A stretch of DNA of 49,021 bases from an uncultured Balneolaceae bacterium (GCA_913057825.1 CAJXOW010000024.1:1-49021); one strand, 5' to 3'; positions 25,557 to 34,631 are shown, numbered from the stretch's first letter. The notes: generated by a model from the letters alone, not told the origin. A program made the numbers and translations.

Positions 25557-27134
25557 TCATCCGCCCATTCTATGCATGAAATCCAGAAGACCGGTTTTGA
25601 TGAGCTCATACCGGTAGTACGACTCTTTTTGTTGTCTTTTGACGGCCAGGGGAGTTTCGGGATTGAATTTATGATCTGCTATTTGTTCAAGTGACTGATT
25701 ATCGTCGGGCTTGATGCTCTTGTAGGTGTCTTCTTCGGTGAATACCAGGGCGGTATGGGAATGATCGCCGTTGTGGGATTGAAAAGTTATTTTTCCCTTA
25801 TTGTAGGTCGCCTCGAAACGTAGTTGCTGTCTTTTTCTCCACCATTTAGCGTACTCTCCCATCGTTTTGTTGCTGGTTTCATCCCGTTGGAGGTTTTTGA
25901 ATACTTTGTCGAAGATGGAAATTCCGGCCTGCTCGGGATGGTGATAGAGTATGACCGGTTCCAGTCGGCTGGCCTGTTGGTCTATCACGTGCTGAAAGTA
26001 TTGAAATATCTGTTCGTGTGAAGCCCCGGCGTGCTGCAGTCGTCCGACGCCGAGGGGGTGTATCGGCACCTGCAGGACCGGGGATGCACCAATTTTCTTG
26101 AGGGGTGATGAGGGGTAGTTGTCGTAGTCGAAGGCGAATTCCGAGCTGTAATCAAATCGCCAGGCTTCGATGGCACGCTGCAATCCCCGGTTCCAAAGAC
26201 CGTAGGGAGCGCAAAATCCTCTGTAGTCAAGTGAGTGGTCTTCCAGTAATCGGACAGCCTCTTCGATATTTTCATAGTTCTTGTCATAGCTTCTATAGGT
26301 CTGGTGCCGGTATCCGTGGACGGCTATCTCCTGGTCGTCGGAAAAGGAATGAAAATAATCAAGCCAGTCGTGATGCGCTTCGACATGCAGGAACCAGCTC
26401 ATGGAGATATTGTGCTTGACGGCCAGTTCATGTAATTCTCCGAGTTTCTCTTGGGTCCCGTAATCGGTATCCACGCGGAAGCCGAAAAATCGCTGTTTGC
26501 CGTCGGGAATGGGAGATAAGTGCAAAAAGGGCAGATTGCGGGCGTGATGAAGTCGCTTCAGGATCTCGGTAATCGTGCGACGAATGGGGGCACGGCTGAC
26601 TTTGCTGACGATTTCGTTGGGCTCATGGTAATCTTCGGTGTAGAAGGATTTTCGAGTCGCAGCATATTCTAAAAGAGCCTCGCCCAGGTCCCATCCCAGG
26701 AATCCGATACGTTCATTTTTTCCCTGTTCGGGCAGGTAAACGGTGTTTTCGAGATATTGAGCCTTCTCGTAAACTGTTGCAGTTTGATGCAGGTCGACTC
26801 GTCCCACGTAATGAAAGGGGCCTTCTGCCGAGGGAAGAATCTGATCGAGTTTACGATCGACAAACACGTTGCCCTCCAAAAATCGCAGATAGGGACCGGT
26901 ATCCAACAAAGCGCCGCCTTTCTCATGATAGGAACGCAAGACTTGCAGCGCGTCCCGGTTCGGCTGCTCATTGACAATGATTACGCTGTAATGCTGAATA
27001 AGGTCTGGTTTCCGCAGATTGATCTTCTCATAATCGACTCCTATTTGAGATAGAAGTTGAACCCAGGGAACCGTATTAGTGACAAGTCCTATTTTGAGTT
27101 GACAGGTCAACTTTTTGCTTTTTGAATCATCCAT
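25557..27134 (-). CDS. Polysaccharide deacetylase-like protein with N-terminal domain
   Basis: 525 aa, last gene of the minus-strand operon. Residues about 205-400 hold a NodB-like (CE4) fold: Asp222/Asp224 in FRVDTDYG (motif 1), His273 and His277 in VHGYRH (motif 2, the HxxxH metal pair), and R305GFCAPYG (motif 3). These keep the metal-binding pattern of de-N-acetylases. Residues about 13-100 resemble a GATase-like alpha/beta fold (YSVIIVNEQP...LRSYHEKGGALLDTG) without a catalytic Cys. A C-terminal beta-rich part follows. No signal peptide is seen, so the site of action is unclear. It overlaps the flippase gene by 28 bases, so it probably acts on the glycan made by that operon. Confidence 0.78.
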   Translation of the reverse strand: MDDSKSKKLTCQLKIGLVTNTVPWVQLLSQIGVDYEKINLRKPDLIQHYSVIIVNEQPNRDALQVLRSYHEKGGALLDTGPYLRFLEGNVFVDRKLDQILPSAEGPFHYVGRVDLHQTATVYEKAQYLENTVYLPEQGKNERIGFLGWDLGEALLEYAATRKSFYTEDYHEPNEIVSKVSRAPIRRTITEILKRLHHARNLPFLHLSPIPDGKQRFFGFRVDTDYGTQEKLGELHELAVKHNISMSWFLHVEAHHDWLDYFHSFSDDQEIAVHGYRHQTYRSYDKNYENIEEAVRLLEDHSLDYRGFCAPYGLWNRGLQRAIEAWRFDYSSEFAFDYDNYPSSPLKKIGASPVLQVPIHPLGVGRLQHAGASHEQIFQYFQHVIDQQASRLEPVILYHHPEQAGISIFDKVFKNLQRDETSNKTMGEYAKWWRKRQQLRFEATYNKGKITFQSHNGDHSHTALVFTEEDTYKSIKPDDNQSLEQIADHKFNPETPLAVKRQQKESYYRYELIKTGLLDFMHRMGG

Positions 27135-28510
27135 TGTATGTCTGCATAATTAATACCACCAAACAAGAAGTAAACCACCAGGATGGATATGATCGAGACC
27201 GGCATGAGTAAAATAATCGAAAAATCGACGAATATATAAATAGCTATAGATGCCATGATACTGGCCAGTCCTGCCAGGGAAGTCGACAAGATTTTAAAAT
27301 CGAGATTTGATTTGAATTCGATGAAGTTGGACAACATGATGAATATCTCACTTCCCAAAACGCCGAGGGCGGTCCAATAGGGATCGCCGAGGAACGTAAG
27401 ACCGGTGATCAAAATCGCGCTGAAGATCCCACCCCGAAGCATGGAGCGAAAAAATGCGCGATCCTGGTTAATGGCGAGCAGCCCGTAGGCGAATACGCTG
27501 TTGGCAAAGGTGGCCGCCAGGAACCAGCTGAGGATGTGCAGCAGCGGAATGCTTTCGGTATAACCGTTGCCAAATAACAAAGGTATAATCCATTCGGCTC
27601 CCGTCATAAAAAGGGCGCTGACCAGGATTCCCAGCAGCAGCATAATCCGAAAAATGCGACTTATGATGACAGGGGCCTGTCCGGGCTTTTCGGACCAGTA
27701 ACGGGTAAACATCGGTAAAAAGAGATTTACAAATACGTGATCCAGGAGCGTACCGACCAGCACCACTTTGATAGCAGCCGTGTAAATACCGGCACCGGAG
27801 GCAGATATGATGGCCCCGATGATGATGGGAGGAAGCAGTTGCACCACCTGGTTGAAGGAACTTCCCAATCCGATGGTTAAACTCTTGCGAAGGGCGGCAT
27901 AGATCGTGCTGCCTGAAATGTTGAAGCGGAATATGGTGCCGGGTTTTTTCAGTTGAACGAACAAGAACACGGTGGCGGCAATACTTCCCATCAGGTAGAA
28001 CAGGGGGACCAGGTCGACTTGATTGCTCATATGAATCGCCCCGTAGATGAGGAGAACGTATAAGGCGGACTTGATAATTTTTCCCAGGGCCACCTCCCGG
28101 TATTTTTGCAATCCCGTATAATACCAGTCCAGGAAGAGCGACTGGGGGAGGACGCTGATCAGGAAAAGACCAATCACATACTGACGACCCTCGTCGATGG
28201 GTAGCAGGATGACCAGCAGTAGTCCGACGAGAAAGACCAAAATGCCGGCGCCGGACCGGATCCAGAAGAGGGCAGAGGGGGAGAATTCTCTTTTGTCGAC
28301 GGGTTTGGCCGTCTCTCGCGTGCCGATGGTGATTAATCCCATATCGGACAGCCAAACGGCGTAACCTAGCACCGACAATCCGATGCTGACCAGTCCGAAG
28401 TTGGCGGTTCCGAGCACCCGGGCCAGGTAGATCGTGGCTAAAAAATTGAGAAAACGGGAACCGGCATTGCCCGTGGTAATCCAGAATGCTTTGGTGGTGA
28501 TATTGGTCAT
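27107..28510 (-). CDS. Polysaccharide flippase (Wzx/PST-like)
   Basis: 467 aa, nearly all hydrophobic, with about 12-14 membrane spans and short charged loops. The opening (NITTKAFWITTGNAGSRFLNFLATIYLARVLGTANFGLVSIGLSVL) is the typical start of the polysaccharide-biosynthesis/oligosaccharide flippase family of the MOP superfamily. It probably flips a lipid-linked glycan across the inner membrane. It lies 45 bases after the glycosyltransferase and overlaps the deacetylase-like gene by 28 bases; no Wzy or Wzz homologue is in the window. Confidence 0.9.
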   Translation of the reverse strand: MTNITTKAFWITTGNAGSRFLNFLATIYLARVLGTANFGLVSIGLSVLGYAVWLSDMGLITIGTRETAKPVDKREFSPSALFWIRSGAGILVFLVGLLLVILLPIDEGRQYVIGLFLISVLPQSLFLDWYYTGLQKYREVALGKIIKSALYVLLIYGAIHMSNQVDLVPLFYLMGSIAATVFLFVQLKKPGTIFRFNISGSTIYAALRKSLTIGLGSSFNQVVQLLPPIIIGAIISASGAGIYTAAIKVVLVGTLLDHVFVNLFLPMFTRYWSEKPGQAPVIISRIFRIMLLLGILVSALFMTGAEWIIPLLFGNGYTESIPLLHILSWFLAATFANSVFAYGLLAINQDRAFFRSMLRGGIFSAILITGLTFLGDPYWTALGVLGSEIFIMLSNFIEFKSNLDFKILSTSLAGLASIMASIAIYIFVDFSIILLMPVSIISILVVYFLFGGINYADIQWMIQKAKS

Positions 28511-28555
28511 ATAATTCCGGCTGCTAACCCCCGTTTTATTCCCCCGTTATGAATG

Positions 28556-29593
28556 CTATTGTTCATTATTCAGGCTTGTGGATCGAATGATTTTTTCGAG
28601 TTCCTCCGAACTATCAAATAGTTGTAAATGCCCGGCATCCTCTTCTTCCTTTATGCATCCTTCCCGCGGAGCTATAATATTGCACTGATAGTTTTTAGCC
28701 AGCTCAACGACTCCCGATGCGATCACATTGCGATGATTATACACAAGATAATCCACACTATTGAAAAAGTAAGGGATATTTTTCTCGGGGATATATTGAT
28801 CCAGCAGGTGGATGTTTTCTCTGTCCTTGGCCATTTGTTGCAGCGACCGGTAATATCGGCGGTTTCCTTTCTTGACTCGACCGGCTATCAGCAGATGATT
28901 GAGTTCAGGTACGTCGTTAAATATGGATATAATTTCTTCAATACGCTTATAGCGGGCGATATTGCCGAAGACAAGAAATAAACGCTCTTCGGGTCGAAAG
29001 GTTAGAGCGTACGTATGATCTAACGCCATGAGAGCTTGGTCCCGATCCATCTTGTGCGTTTTAAAAGAGGGATGAGATCTGACAAAGAACTTTTGTTCAG
29101 GAACTTTGAAAAAATCGCCGAGCATAGATACCACCGATTCGCAGTGTACGTGAAGTTTGTCCGCTTTGCGGGCCATCCATCTGCGAATCCGGTAATTCAG
29201 CGCAAGCCACTTCCCGCGATGAGGGTGTTTGTTGTGGATCGTCCAGACTAGTTTTCCTCCCAGCAGTTTGTAAATGAATAGGCAGCTCAATTTCCAGATC
29301 ATGCCGGCGGCTCCTTTCAAGTCCTGGCACTCCAGCCAGTGGTAGTGGAGTACGACGGGTCGACCGAGCAACTGATCCCACACAAATTTCCCGTGGGAAA
29401 ATACGCTCAGGCTTTGGACGCGCAGCGTGGAAGTTTTATCGTTCTGCGGATCAAGGAAGGGGCGATACAGGTTGTACAGGTAATCGGTATCGGGTTGTGA
29501 ATGGCGGATCAGGGGAACGACGTAAAGCGTGGAAGGCTCCGGTCGCAACTGAGTGTATTGTTTAAGCAGGTTTTCGGTGGTGTCGGTGGACAT
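28556..29593 (-). CDS. Glycosyltransferase (GT-B fold, GT4-like)
   Basis: 345 aa. The N-terminal half contains VLHYHWLE near residue 81-88 and GGKLVWTIHNKHPH near 114-127, a pattern of GT4 and GumK-like enzymes. The C-terminal half starts with FRPEERLFLVFGNIARYKRIEEIISIF (about 195-221), the usual G.i...K....ii.af block, and ends with VYNHRNVIASGVVELAKNYQCNIIAP, the donor-binding region in which the usual E-x7-E is only partly kept. Cytoplasmic face of the inner membrane is likely. Donor and acceptor unknown. Gene order with flippase and deacetylase supports glycan assembly. Confidence 0.82.
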   Translation of the reverse strand: MSTDTTENLLKQYTQLRPEPSTLYVVPLIRHSQPDTDYLYNLYRPFLDPQNDKTSTLRVQSLSVFSHGKFVWDQLLGRPVVLHYHWLECQDLKGAAGMIWKLSCLFIYKLLGGKLVWTIHNKHPHRGKWLALNYRIRRWMARKADKLHVHCESVVSMLGDFFKVPEQKFFVRSHPSFKTHKMDRDQALMALDHTYALTFRPEERLFLVFGNIARYKRIEEIISIFNDVPELNHLLIAGRVKKGNRRYYRSLQQMAKDRENIHLLDQYIPEKNIPYFFNSVDYLVYNHRNVIASGVVELAKNYQCNIIAPREGCIKEEEDAGHLQLFDSSEELEKIIRSTSLNNEQ

Positions 29594-29628
29594 GTGGTCT
29601 CACTTTGAGCGTAATCGACATGCTCATA

Positions 29629-30609
29629 CTAGTCAAAATAGTAGTGAATTCCAATGGAATGACCGGACTTGTAGCCGCTGTCGAATGGAACCACGGAATA
29701 GTTAAACAGTATATTCTCGATCCAGAATCCGGCGCCGAGGCTGACGTTCCGCACATCATGTTTTTGTGTCTGGTATCCGGCTCTCAACACAGCAATATCT
29801 CCTACATCTATTTCGGTACCAATGTTGAAGAAGGAGTTGTCTGTATCTTCCGTAATATAATCATATTGATCCTCGTCCACCTGTCGCAGCGGCTGGACCC
29901 AGTCGGCATGAATTTTAATGAGAATGGGAAGGTCGTTTGCACCGGGCGTTGTGAATTCAACCAGGTTGGCCGAAGCCCCTGCCCGCGCATTGGTCGGCAG
30001 GGGGGTGGCTGTATGATTCAATTCGCTCATTTGACCTACGTTGGAGACCCGCGCCGCCAGCCGTACCCGTTTGTTGAACCAGCGGGAGGTCAGTCCGAAG
30101 TTGAAGGCATACCCGGAGGCCTGATGAACCCAATACTGCTCGTTCAGAAACTGTCCGGTAACCCCGATCGCTATGTGATCTGAAAGTTGGTGTGCATAGG
30201 CACCGGCCACCGATAAATAACTTACCGAGAAGTCACCTTGTGACGGACCCGGCTGGGTTCGAGCCTGAAGGTCATTTACTTTATTAGATATAATCCCCAC
30301 GCCAAATGCATGATTTTCTTTCTTAAAGGTCCCGGCAGCATGACTGATGTTCGTCTCCAGGAACCAGAGCGTGTAGTCGACGCCGATACTGGATCGTTTT
30401 TCGAAGGCCATGTTGGCCGGGTTACCGTATAGATTCGAGGGACCGATACTGGCCGCGGTGTTGGCCTCTGACATCCCATAAGAGGAAGTGTTCGGACCGA
30501 TTTCAAGAAATTGAAGCCCACTGGTTTCCTGGCTCCAACTCGAGGTGGGGAGTGAAAAGAAGATTAAGCAAACTAATGCGCTAAACCAAATGGTTTGTTT
30601 TGTTCTCAT
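29629..30609 (-). CDS. PorV/PorQ-family outer-membrane barrel protein (PorQ-like)
   Basis: 326 aa with a signal peptide (about 1-26, ending in SWSQE). The mature start GLQFLEIGPNTSSYGMSEANTAAS...SNLYGNPANMAF is the PorV/PorQ family hallmark: a short plug helix rich in Gly/Ala, then NPA. Alternating beta strands run to a C-terminal aromatic strand (GIHYYFD). PorV shuttles T9SS cargo and PorQ belongs to the sorting/attachment complex in Bacteroidota. It overlaps the PorV-like gene by 4 bases, so the two are coupled. Which T9SS role applies cannot be told; assignment to PorQ rather than PorV is tentative. Confidence 0.8.
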   Translation of the reverse strand: MRTKQTIWFSALVCLIFFSLPTSSWSQETSGLQFLEIGPNTSSYGMSEANTAASIGPSNLYGNPANMAFEKRSSIGVDYTLWFLETNISHAAGTFKKENHAFGVGIISNKVNDLQARTQPGPSQGDFSVSYLSVAGAYAHQLSDHIAIGVTGQFLNEQYWVHQASGYAFNFGLTSRWFNKRVRLAARVSNVGQMSELNHTATPLPTNARAGASANLVEFTTPGANDLPILIKIHADWVQPLRQVDEDQYDYITEDTDNSFFNIGTEIDVGDIAVLRAGYQTQKHDVRNVSLGAGFWIENILFNYSVVPFDSGYKSGHSIGIHYYFD

Positions 30610-31679
30610 AAGTTAAACCTGAGTGAAAATACATGAATATTAGAAAAACCGGACGGCTCCCGGACAAAAGCGTAATCCACGGAGGGTGTAAACTTATCAA
30701 AAGGCAGGTGAATTGAAAAACCGGCGCTCGGGTGTCCGCTGTCGGCCGACCGATCCAGTTCCTGTATTTGCCAGCCGGCTCGAACGGTTACACGCTCATG
30801 GATCCGGTATGAGCTTCCGATTCTGATTTGCTGGCTGTTGGTTTGGATCGAATGGGTGGAGGAGGTTACCACCGGCGCTCCACTTCCGATATCTATGTTG
30901 TCGCGAATCACATCGGAGTTCTGTGATCGTATTTCGTAGTTACCTGCAATAATCCAGTCGGGAGAGACCTCGTAAGTTGCACCAAAGATAAAGCGGGTGG
31001 GGAAATTGTTTATAACATCTCGTGATCCCTGGAGGCCATAGAGTTCACTGGTTTCCCAGGTATAAGAGGAGAAAAGATCCTTGACGGTTATAGCGAGATT
31101 AAGCTTCTCATGCGGTTGAACAAGGGCACCGAGATCCAGACCGATGCCGGTAGCTTTGTCGACTTCCCGGTGATAATCGGCAATATTGAATTTAACGGAG
31201 GTCCCCAGGTACACATGTGGGCTGGCCCGCAATCCGAAAGCCGTTTGAAACTGGTATTCGTTGGTAGATAATTCGCGGGTGTGATAGCCGCTTTGCGTAC
31301 GTCCATCTATGCCTGAGACGTTTGCATTGATCAGGGAAACACTAAGTCCGGCGGAGGGAGGAAGGGGAATCGAGGCATTCAAGTTATGCAGCGTCCGGTC
31401 GAAGGTCATGAGCGCGCTGGAAAGATCCAGTTGAATATTTTTACGGGCATTGGCTGCCAGCGCGGGATTATAGTGAGCATAGATACCTTGCTGGGTTACA
31501 GCTGTCATTGCATTTCCCATGCCCATGCCGCGGGCCCCGAATCCCATACGCGAATAAGAACCGGCAAAGCCGCCGTTTTGGGCCAGGGTTGATTGGACGG
31601 GTAGTAACAGGACAGACAGGATGATGCCTGTTAATGCTGTAAGTAGTTTTTTTGTATTAAGTGACATTACGTGATTCAA
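30606..31679 (-). CDS. PorV/PorQ-family outer-membrane barrel protein (PorV-like)
   Basis: 357 aa; Met5 (31667) is an alternative start. Signal peptide about 12-34 ending in TLAQN. The mature N terminus reads GGFAGSYSRMGFGARGMGMGNAMTAV...YAHYNPALAA, the family's Gly/Met-rich plug followed by NPA. The remainder is strand-turn-strand with aromatic ends (FSLRFNL at the C terminus), fitting a 14-strand FadL-like barrel. It overlaps the next barrel gene by 4 bases. The upstream gap (31680-31757) carries an R1 half copy. Role in T9SS cargo handling is inferred from the family. Confidence 0.8.
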   Translation of the reverse strand: MNHVMSLNTKKLLTALTGIILSVLLLPVQSTLAQNGGFAGSYSRMGFGARGMGMGNAMTAVTQQGIYAHYNPALAANARKNIQLDLSSALMTFDRTLHNLNASIPLPPSAGLSVSLINANVSGIDGRTQSGYHTRELSTNEYQFQTAFGLRASPHVYLGTSVKFNIADYHREVDKATGIGLDLGALVQPHEKLNLAITVKDLFSSYTWETSELYGLQGSRDVINNFPTRFIFGATYEVSPDWIIAGNYEIRSQNSDVIRDNIDIGSGAPVVTSSTHSIQTNSQQIRIGSSYRIHERVTVRAGWQIQELDRSADSGHPSAGFSIHLPFDKFTPSVDYAFVREPSGFSNIHVFSLRFNL

Positions 31680-31700
31680 TTATGTGAGATAAAAGCATGT

Positions 31701-31733
31701 GTCCCACCTTTCCCCCCTCCAAAGGGGGAAGGG
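31701..31733. repeat. R1-family half copy
   Basis: A single arm GTCCCACCTTTCCCCCCTCC plus AAAGGGGG matches one arm of R1 copy 3, without the spacer or opposite arm. It sits between two genes of the minus operon, so it looks like a decayed copy. Confidence 0.65.
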
Positions 31734-31757
31734 ATTCAACTTAATATGCCAAGCAAT

Positions 31758-33413
31758 CTAATCGAGTACCAATATCTTGCCTTTGGCAACGCCGCCGGCG
31801 GTTTTGACCCGGTAAAAAACGGGGCCATTGGCGACTTGACGGCCTCCTCCGTCGTTGCCGTCCCAGACCGCTTCATAAGTGCCCGGTCCAAATGCATCGT
31901 TTTCGATCGTTCGGATCAAGTTCATGCCATAATCATACAATTCAATTTTTACGTTGCCCTGCTGTTGGACTTCAAATTTGATGCGAACCAGGTCGTGGCT
32001 GGTGGGAGAAAACGGATTGGGATAGGCATAAGCATCGACATTGGGTGCGTCTTCCTGGTATTGGTTGCCGCCATCCAACGGCATATCGACCCGGGTAATC
32101 TCCCACGTATCGCCGCCGTCTGCGGTTGAGGCGATTCCGTCGTCGGTTCCCACCCAAATTCGCTCACTGGTGCTGGCTACGCTTAACTTCCGGGCGGAAG
32201 CCTTGATAAAAGTATTCGGTCCTTCTATTCTTGTATATTTCTTCCAGTTCTCCCCGTTGTCATGGGAAATAAAAAGCCCCTGATCCCCGGCAGCGACGAT
32301 GGTATTTCCGTCGAAATCCACCGCATTGACTCGTTCCCCGATTAAATATCGCTTGAATTGTTCACCATTTCGGGTCGACACCAGCCCAAAGCGTTCCGGC
32401 TGATTCGGATTGGCCACCCAGTTGGTCATCCAGATGCGACCGGTTTCGGGCTGCTCATTCATTTCTATAACCCAGTCCGACAACAAACCTTCGTCGGGGG
32501 ACTGAAATGAAATATGTCGCCACACGATGCTGTCTATCGGGGCGGTCAGAGCATTGGGGGAAATATTGATACCGTTGGCCGTCCCGACCCAGACGCGGTC
32601 CTGTCGGTCTACCAGCACTTCGAAGCCTTTTAAGTTGTTAAAGGGCCGGGGGTTGTATTCGTTCATGGCGACCCCGTTCTCTTCAAAATCCCATTCGTAA
32701 GTTCGTTCGGGGGATAACTCCTGGACATCGTCGGGAGGGAGTATCACCCTGTCCCAGGAATTTCCAAAATCCGTACTGCGAAGCACGCCCAGGGCCCAGT
32801 TGGCCGAGAAGATCACATCCCCGTGAAAGGCCAGTCCAAAGGGGGGGGATTGCTGGGGGACGACGACGGGCAACTTGTCGTATGTCTCTCCACCATATTG
32901 AATGGTGCTGTCAGATTCGGCGTCGAGGGGAAGAGCGACAAAGTTCCACTGTTCACCGCCGTCGGTCGACAAATAATACCCCAGTCCGGTTTGGACCTGG
33001 TCTTCCTCCGTCGTATAACCAAGGCCGGCGATAACCGTGTCCGGCGCCAGGTCGATCGAAAACAAACGACCCCGTCCGTCTGTCACGCTGTCGGCGTTTT
33101 CAGGCTTATACCATTGCAGGGCGTTGCCGTCGGCAGTTCGGTAATTTCCGATGTTGCGGTTCAGCCCGGGACCGATCCAGAGCGTATCTCCCAGTGCGGC
33201 CATATTGGACACGCCGTTTTGCTGAATCGAATTAAAGGAAGAGGGCACCGGGCCTACTACCTGGCTATTTCCTTGAATAGGATAACACAAAAATACCATT
33301 AAGAGTAGGGGGAAAAGGCAGGAGCTCAGTTGCTCATATCGAAATCGAATACTGTTTTTAAAACCTGTTATCATATAGTTAAGAGCATAATAATTTGAGA
33401 GATCAGCCATCAT
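31758..33413 (-). CDS. Secreted Asp-box propeller protein with FlgD-like C-terminal domain
   Basis: 551 aa. A long N-terminal region with a hydrophobic signal at about 30-50 (FPLLLMVFLCYPIQGNSQ) precedes a propeller marked by Asp-boxes (S/T-x-D-x-G-x-x-W): STDGGEQW, STDFGNSW, SHDNGENW and TADGGDTW. It ends in an FlgD-like Ig domain (about 462-551): AYPNPFSPTSHDLVRIKF...GTYEAVWDGNDGGGRQVANGPVFYRV. This type of tail also serves as a sorting domain in FCB bacteria but differs from the four NYPNPFNP tails at 14194-25538. It overlaps the lipoprotein gene by 4 bases (ATGA). True start may be Met14. Ligand or partner unknown. Confidence 0.85.
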   Translation of the reverse strand: MMADLSNYYALNYMITGFKNSIRFRYEQLSSCLFPLLLMVFLCYPIQGNSQVVGPVPSSFNSIQQNGVSNMAALGDTLWIGPGLNRNIGNYRTADGNALQWYKPENADSVTDGRGRLFSIDLAPDTVIAGLGYTTEEDQVQTGLGYYLSTDGGEQWNFVALPLDAESDSTIQYGGETYDKLPVVVPQQSPPFGLAFHGDVIFSANWALGVLRSTDFGNSWDRVILPPDDVQELSPERTYEWDFEENGVAMNEYNPRPFNNLKGFEVLVDRQDRVWVGTANGINISPNALTAPIDSIVWRHISFQSPDEGLLSDWVIEMNEQPETGRIWMTNWVANPNQPERFGLVSTRNGEQFKRYLIGERVNAVDFDGNTIVAAGDQGLFISHDNGENWKKYTRIEGPNTFIKASARKLSVASTSERIWVGTDDGIASTADGGDTWEITRVDMPLDGGNQYQEDAPNVDAYAYPNPFSPTSHDLVRIKFEVQQQGNVKIELYDYGMNLIRTIENDAFGPGTYEAVWDGNDGGGRQVANGPVFYRVKTAGGVAKGKILVLD

Positions 33414-34207
33414 TCAGCGATGGTAAAAGTGGTCTTGACGGTGTCACTGTACAAGCCGGATTTATCAAGGGCAAAATAATGAATGTCGTAGGTCGCCGGT
33501 TCATTATCTGAATTGACACTGAGAACCTGGGTATAGACCGAATCACCGGCTACAGCGTCGCCCGACTGGTCGGAACCGTCGTCAAAAAGGTCGATCGTGT
33601 CGAGCGTGTCGCCCGAACGAACCAGGTTAAAGGCGACCCGTGCGATGTTATCCTGTCCGTCGGGATCCGTAACTTGGGCACGGAATGGAACATTGCGCAC
33701 TGTATCGCCGCTGGGACGGTATACGGTATCGGGATTGGCGACATCAAGAAATACAGGGGGCGATCCGGCAAAGCCGAAAATGTGGATTTTCGATTTGATC
33801 CAGGAGCCGTCCGGGTTGGGATCGTCAGAATATACATACACCTGATAGGTCGCAAACATGGCGGTAGTCAGCTCGAGGGTGACCGATGCCGTATAGGTAT
33901 CGGCCGAATCGCCGGATTGCAGCTCACCGCTGGTGATCGGTTCGTCGCCGTCCAGCGAACGAATTACATAAGAGGGCTGAGTCGCTTTTTCGCTGTTCGA
34001 AATAATAGAACGAATATGGATCGTAACGGTGGTATCCCGAACACGGTCTGCCTCTTCAAAAGAGATCGAATCCGGCTGGACCGTTACTTCGCGGAGCTGT
34101 GCGGAAGGTTGAGTCGGGTCATTGGCTCCGGGCGGGGAATCGCAGCCATAGCCCAAAACGGTTATCCATATAAAAAGCAGTAAAAGGCGACGATGGGGTA
34201 CACTCAA
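33410..34207 (-). CDS. Lipoprotein with Ig-like domains
   Basis: 265 aa. Lipoprotein signal with the lipobox LGYGC, lipidated Cys22 followed by DSPPGAND. The rest is beta-strand-rich and acidic, resembling two Ig-like or fibronectin-like domains (about 35-140 and 145-265), the second with the repeating pattern VTDPDGQDNIARV...LFDDGSDQSGDAVAGDSVYT found in surface proteins. First gene of a seven-gene minus-strand operon; it overlaps the propeller gene by 4 bases. Probably in the outer-membrane leaflet. No known function assigned. Confidence 0.8.
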   Translation of the reverse strand: MSVPHRRLLLLFIWITVLGYGCDSPPGANDPTQPSAQLREVTVQPDSISFEEADRVRDTTVTIHIRSIISNSEKATQPSYVIRSLDGDEPITSGELQSGDSADTYTASVTLELTTAMFATYQVYVYSDDPNPDGSWIKSKIHIFGFAGSPPVFLDVANPDTVYRPSGDTVRNVPFRAQVTDPDGQDNIARVAFNLVRSGDTLDTIDLFDDGSDQSGDAVAGDSVYTQVLSVNSDNEPATYDIHYFALDKSGLYSDTVKTTFTIAE

Positions 34208-34240
34208 ATTTTCGGGATCTATTCTGTTATAAAGGGTTTT

Positions 34241-34466
34241 CCTCGCTGGCGCTCGGGATTGGAAATTTAAAATTTAAGATTGAAAATTACCGGACGTTGA
34301 TTGTCTTCACTATAATAGTATGCTGGCACCAGTCTTGTTAAAATGAAATTGTAATACGGTTTTGATTGTATGTTATGCCGTTGCCGATAAATTGCGTTAA
34401 TACCGGCAGTTACGTCAGTAATCTTAAATTTTAAATCTTAAATTTCCAATCCCGAGCAAAGCGAGG
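34241..34466. repeat. R2-family palindromic element, copy c
   Basis: The most complete R2 copy. Left edge CCTCGCTGGCGCTCGGGATT with an AT-rich arm (34241-34289) pairs with the right arm (34421-34466) ending CCCGAGCAAAGCGAGG. The centre (34290-34420) aligns by eye with the reverse complement of copy a and more weakly with copy d. Confidence 0.8.
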
Positions 34467-34570
34467 TTTGTTACACAACGAAAGCGTAGGCTGTTCCGTA
34501 TTTCATAAGTGAAAATATAATGCCTGACGTATATGAATGCTAGTCAATTTTCATTTCTATTAGTCTTGCT

Positions 34571-34590
34571 TTTCCTCTCCAAAGGGGGCT
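34571..34590. repeat. R1-family remnant
   Basis: TTTCCTCTCCAAAGGGGGCT retains the CTCCAAAGGGGG tip of R1 copy 3. No opposite arm or spacer is present; a decayed fragment. Confidence 0.4.
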
Positions 34591-34602
34591 TCTTACAGAT
34601 TA

Positions 34603-34631
34603 TTGATTTTATTGTCGTCTACTGCTATATT
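34603..34631 (+). promoter_or_regulatory. Predicted promoter of the trp operon
   Basis: TTGATT (34603-34608) and TATATT (34626-34631) are separated by 17 bases, a good sigma-70-like match. Transcription would begin near 34638, at most a few bases before the leader ATG at 34640, so the leader peptide mRNA may be leaderless. Start site is inferred. Confidence 0.5.

Noticed and set aside
27468..28355. 295-codon frame on the same strand as the flippase
   Set aside because: Out-of-frame shadow inside the flippase gene, rich in Arg/His/Pro as expected for a shifted GC-rich frame.
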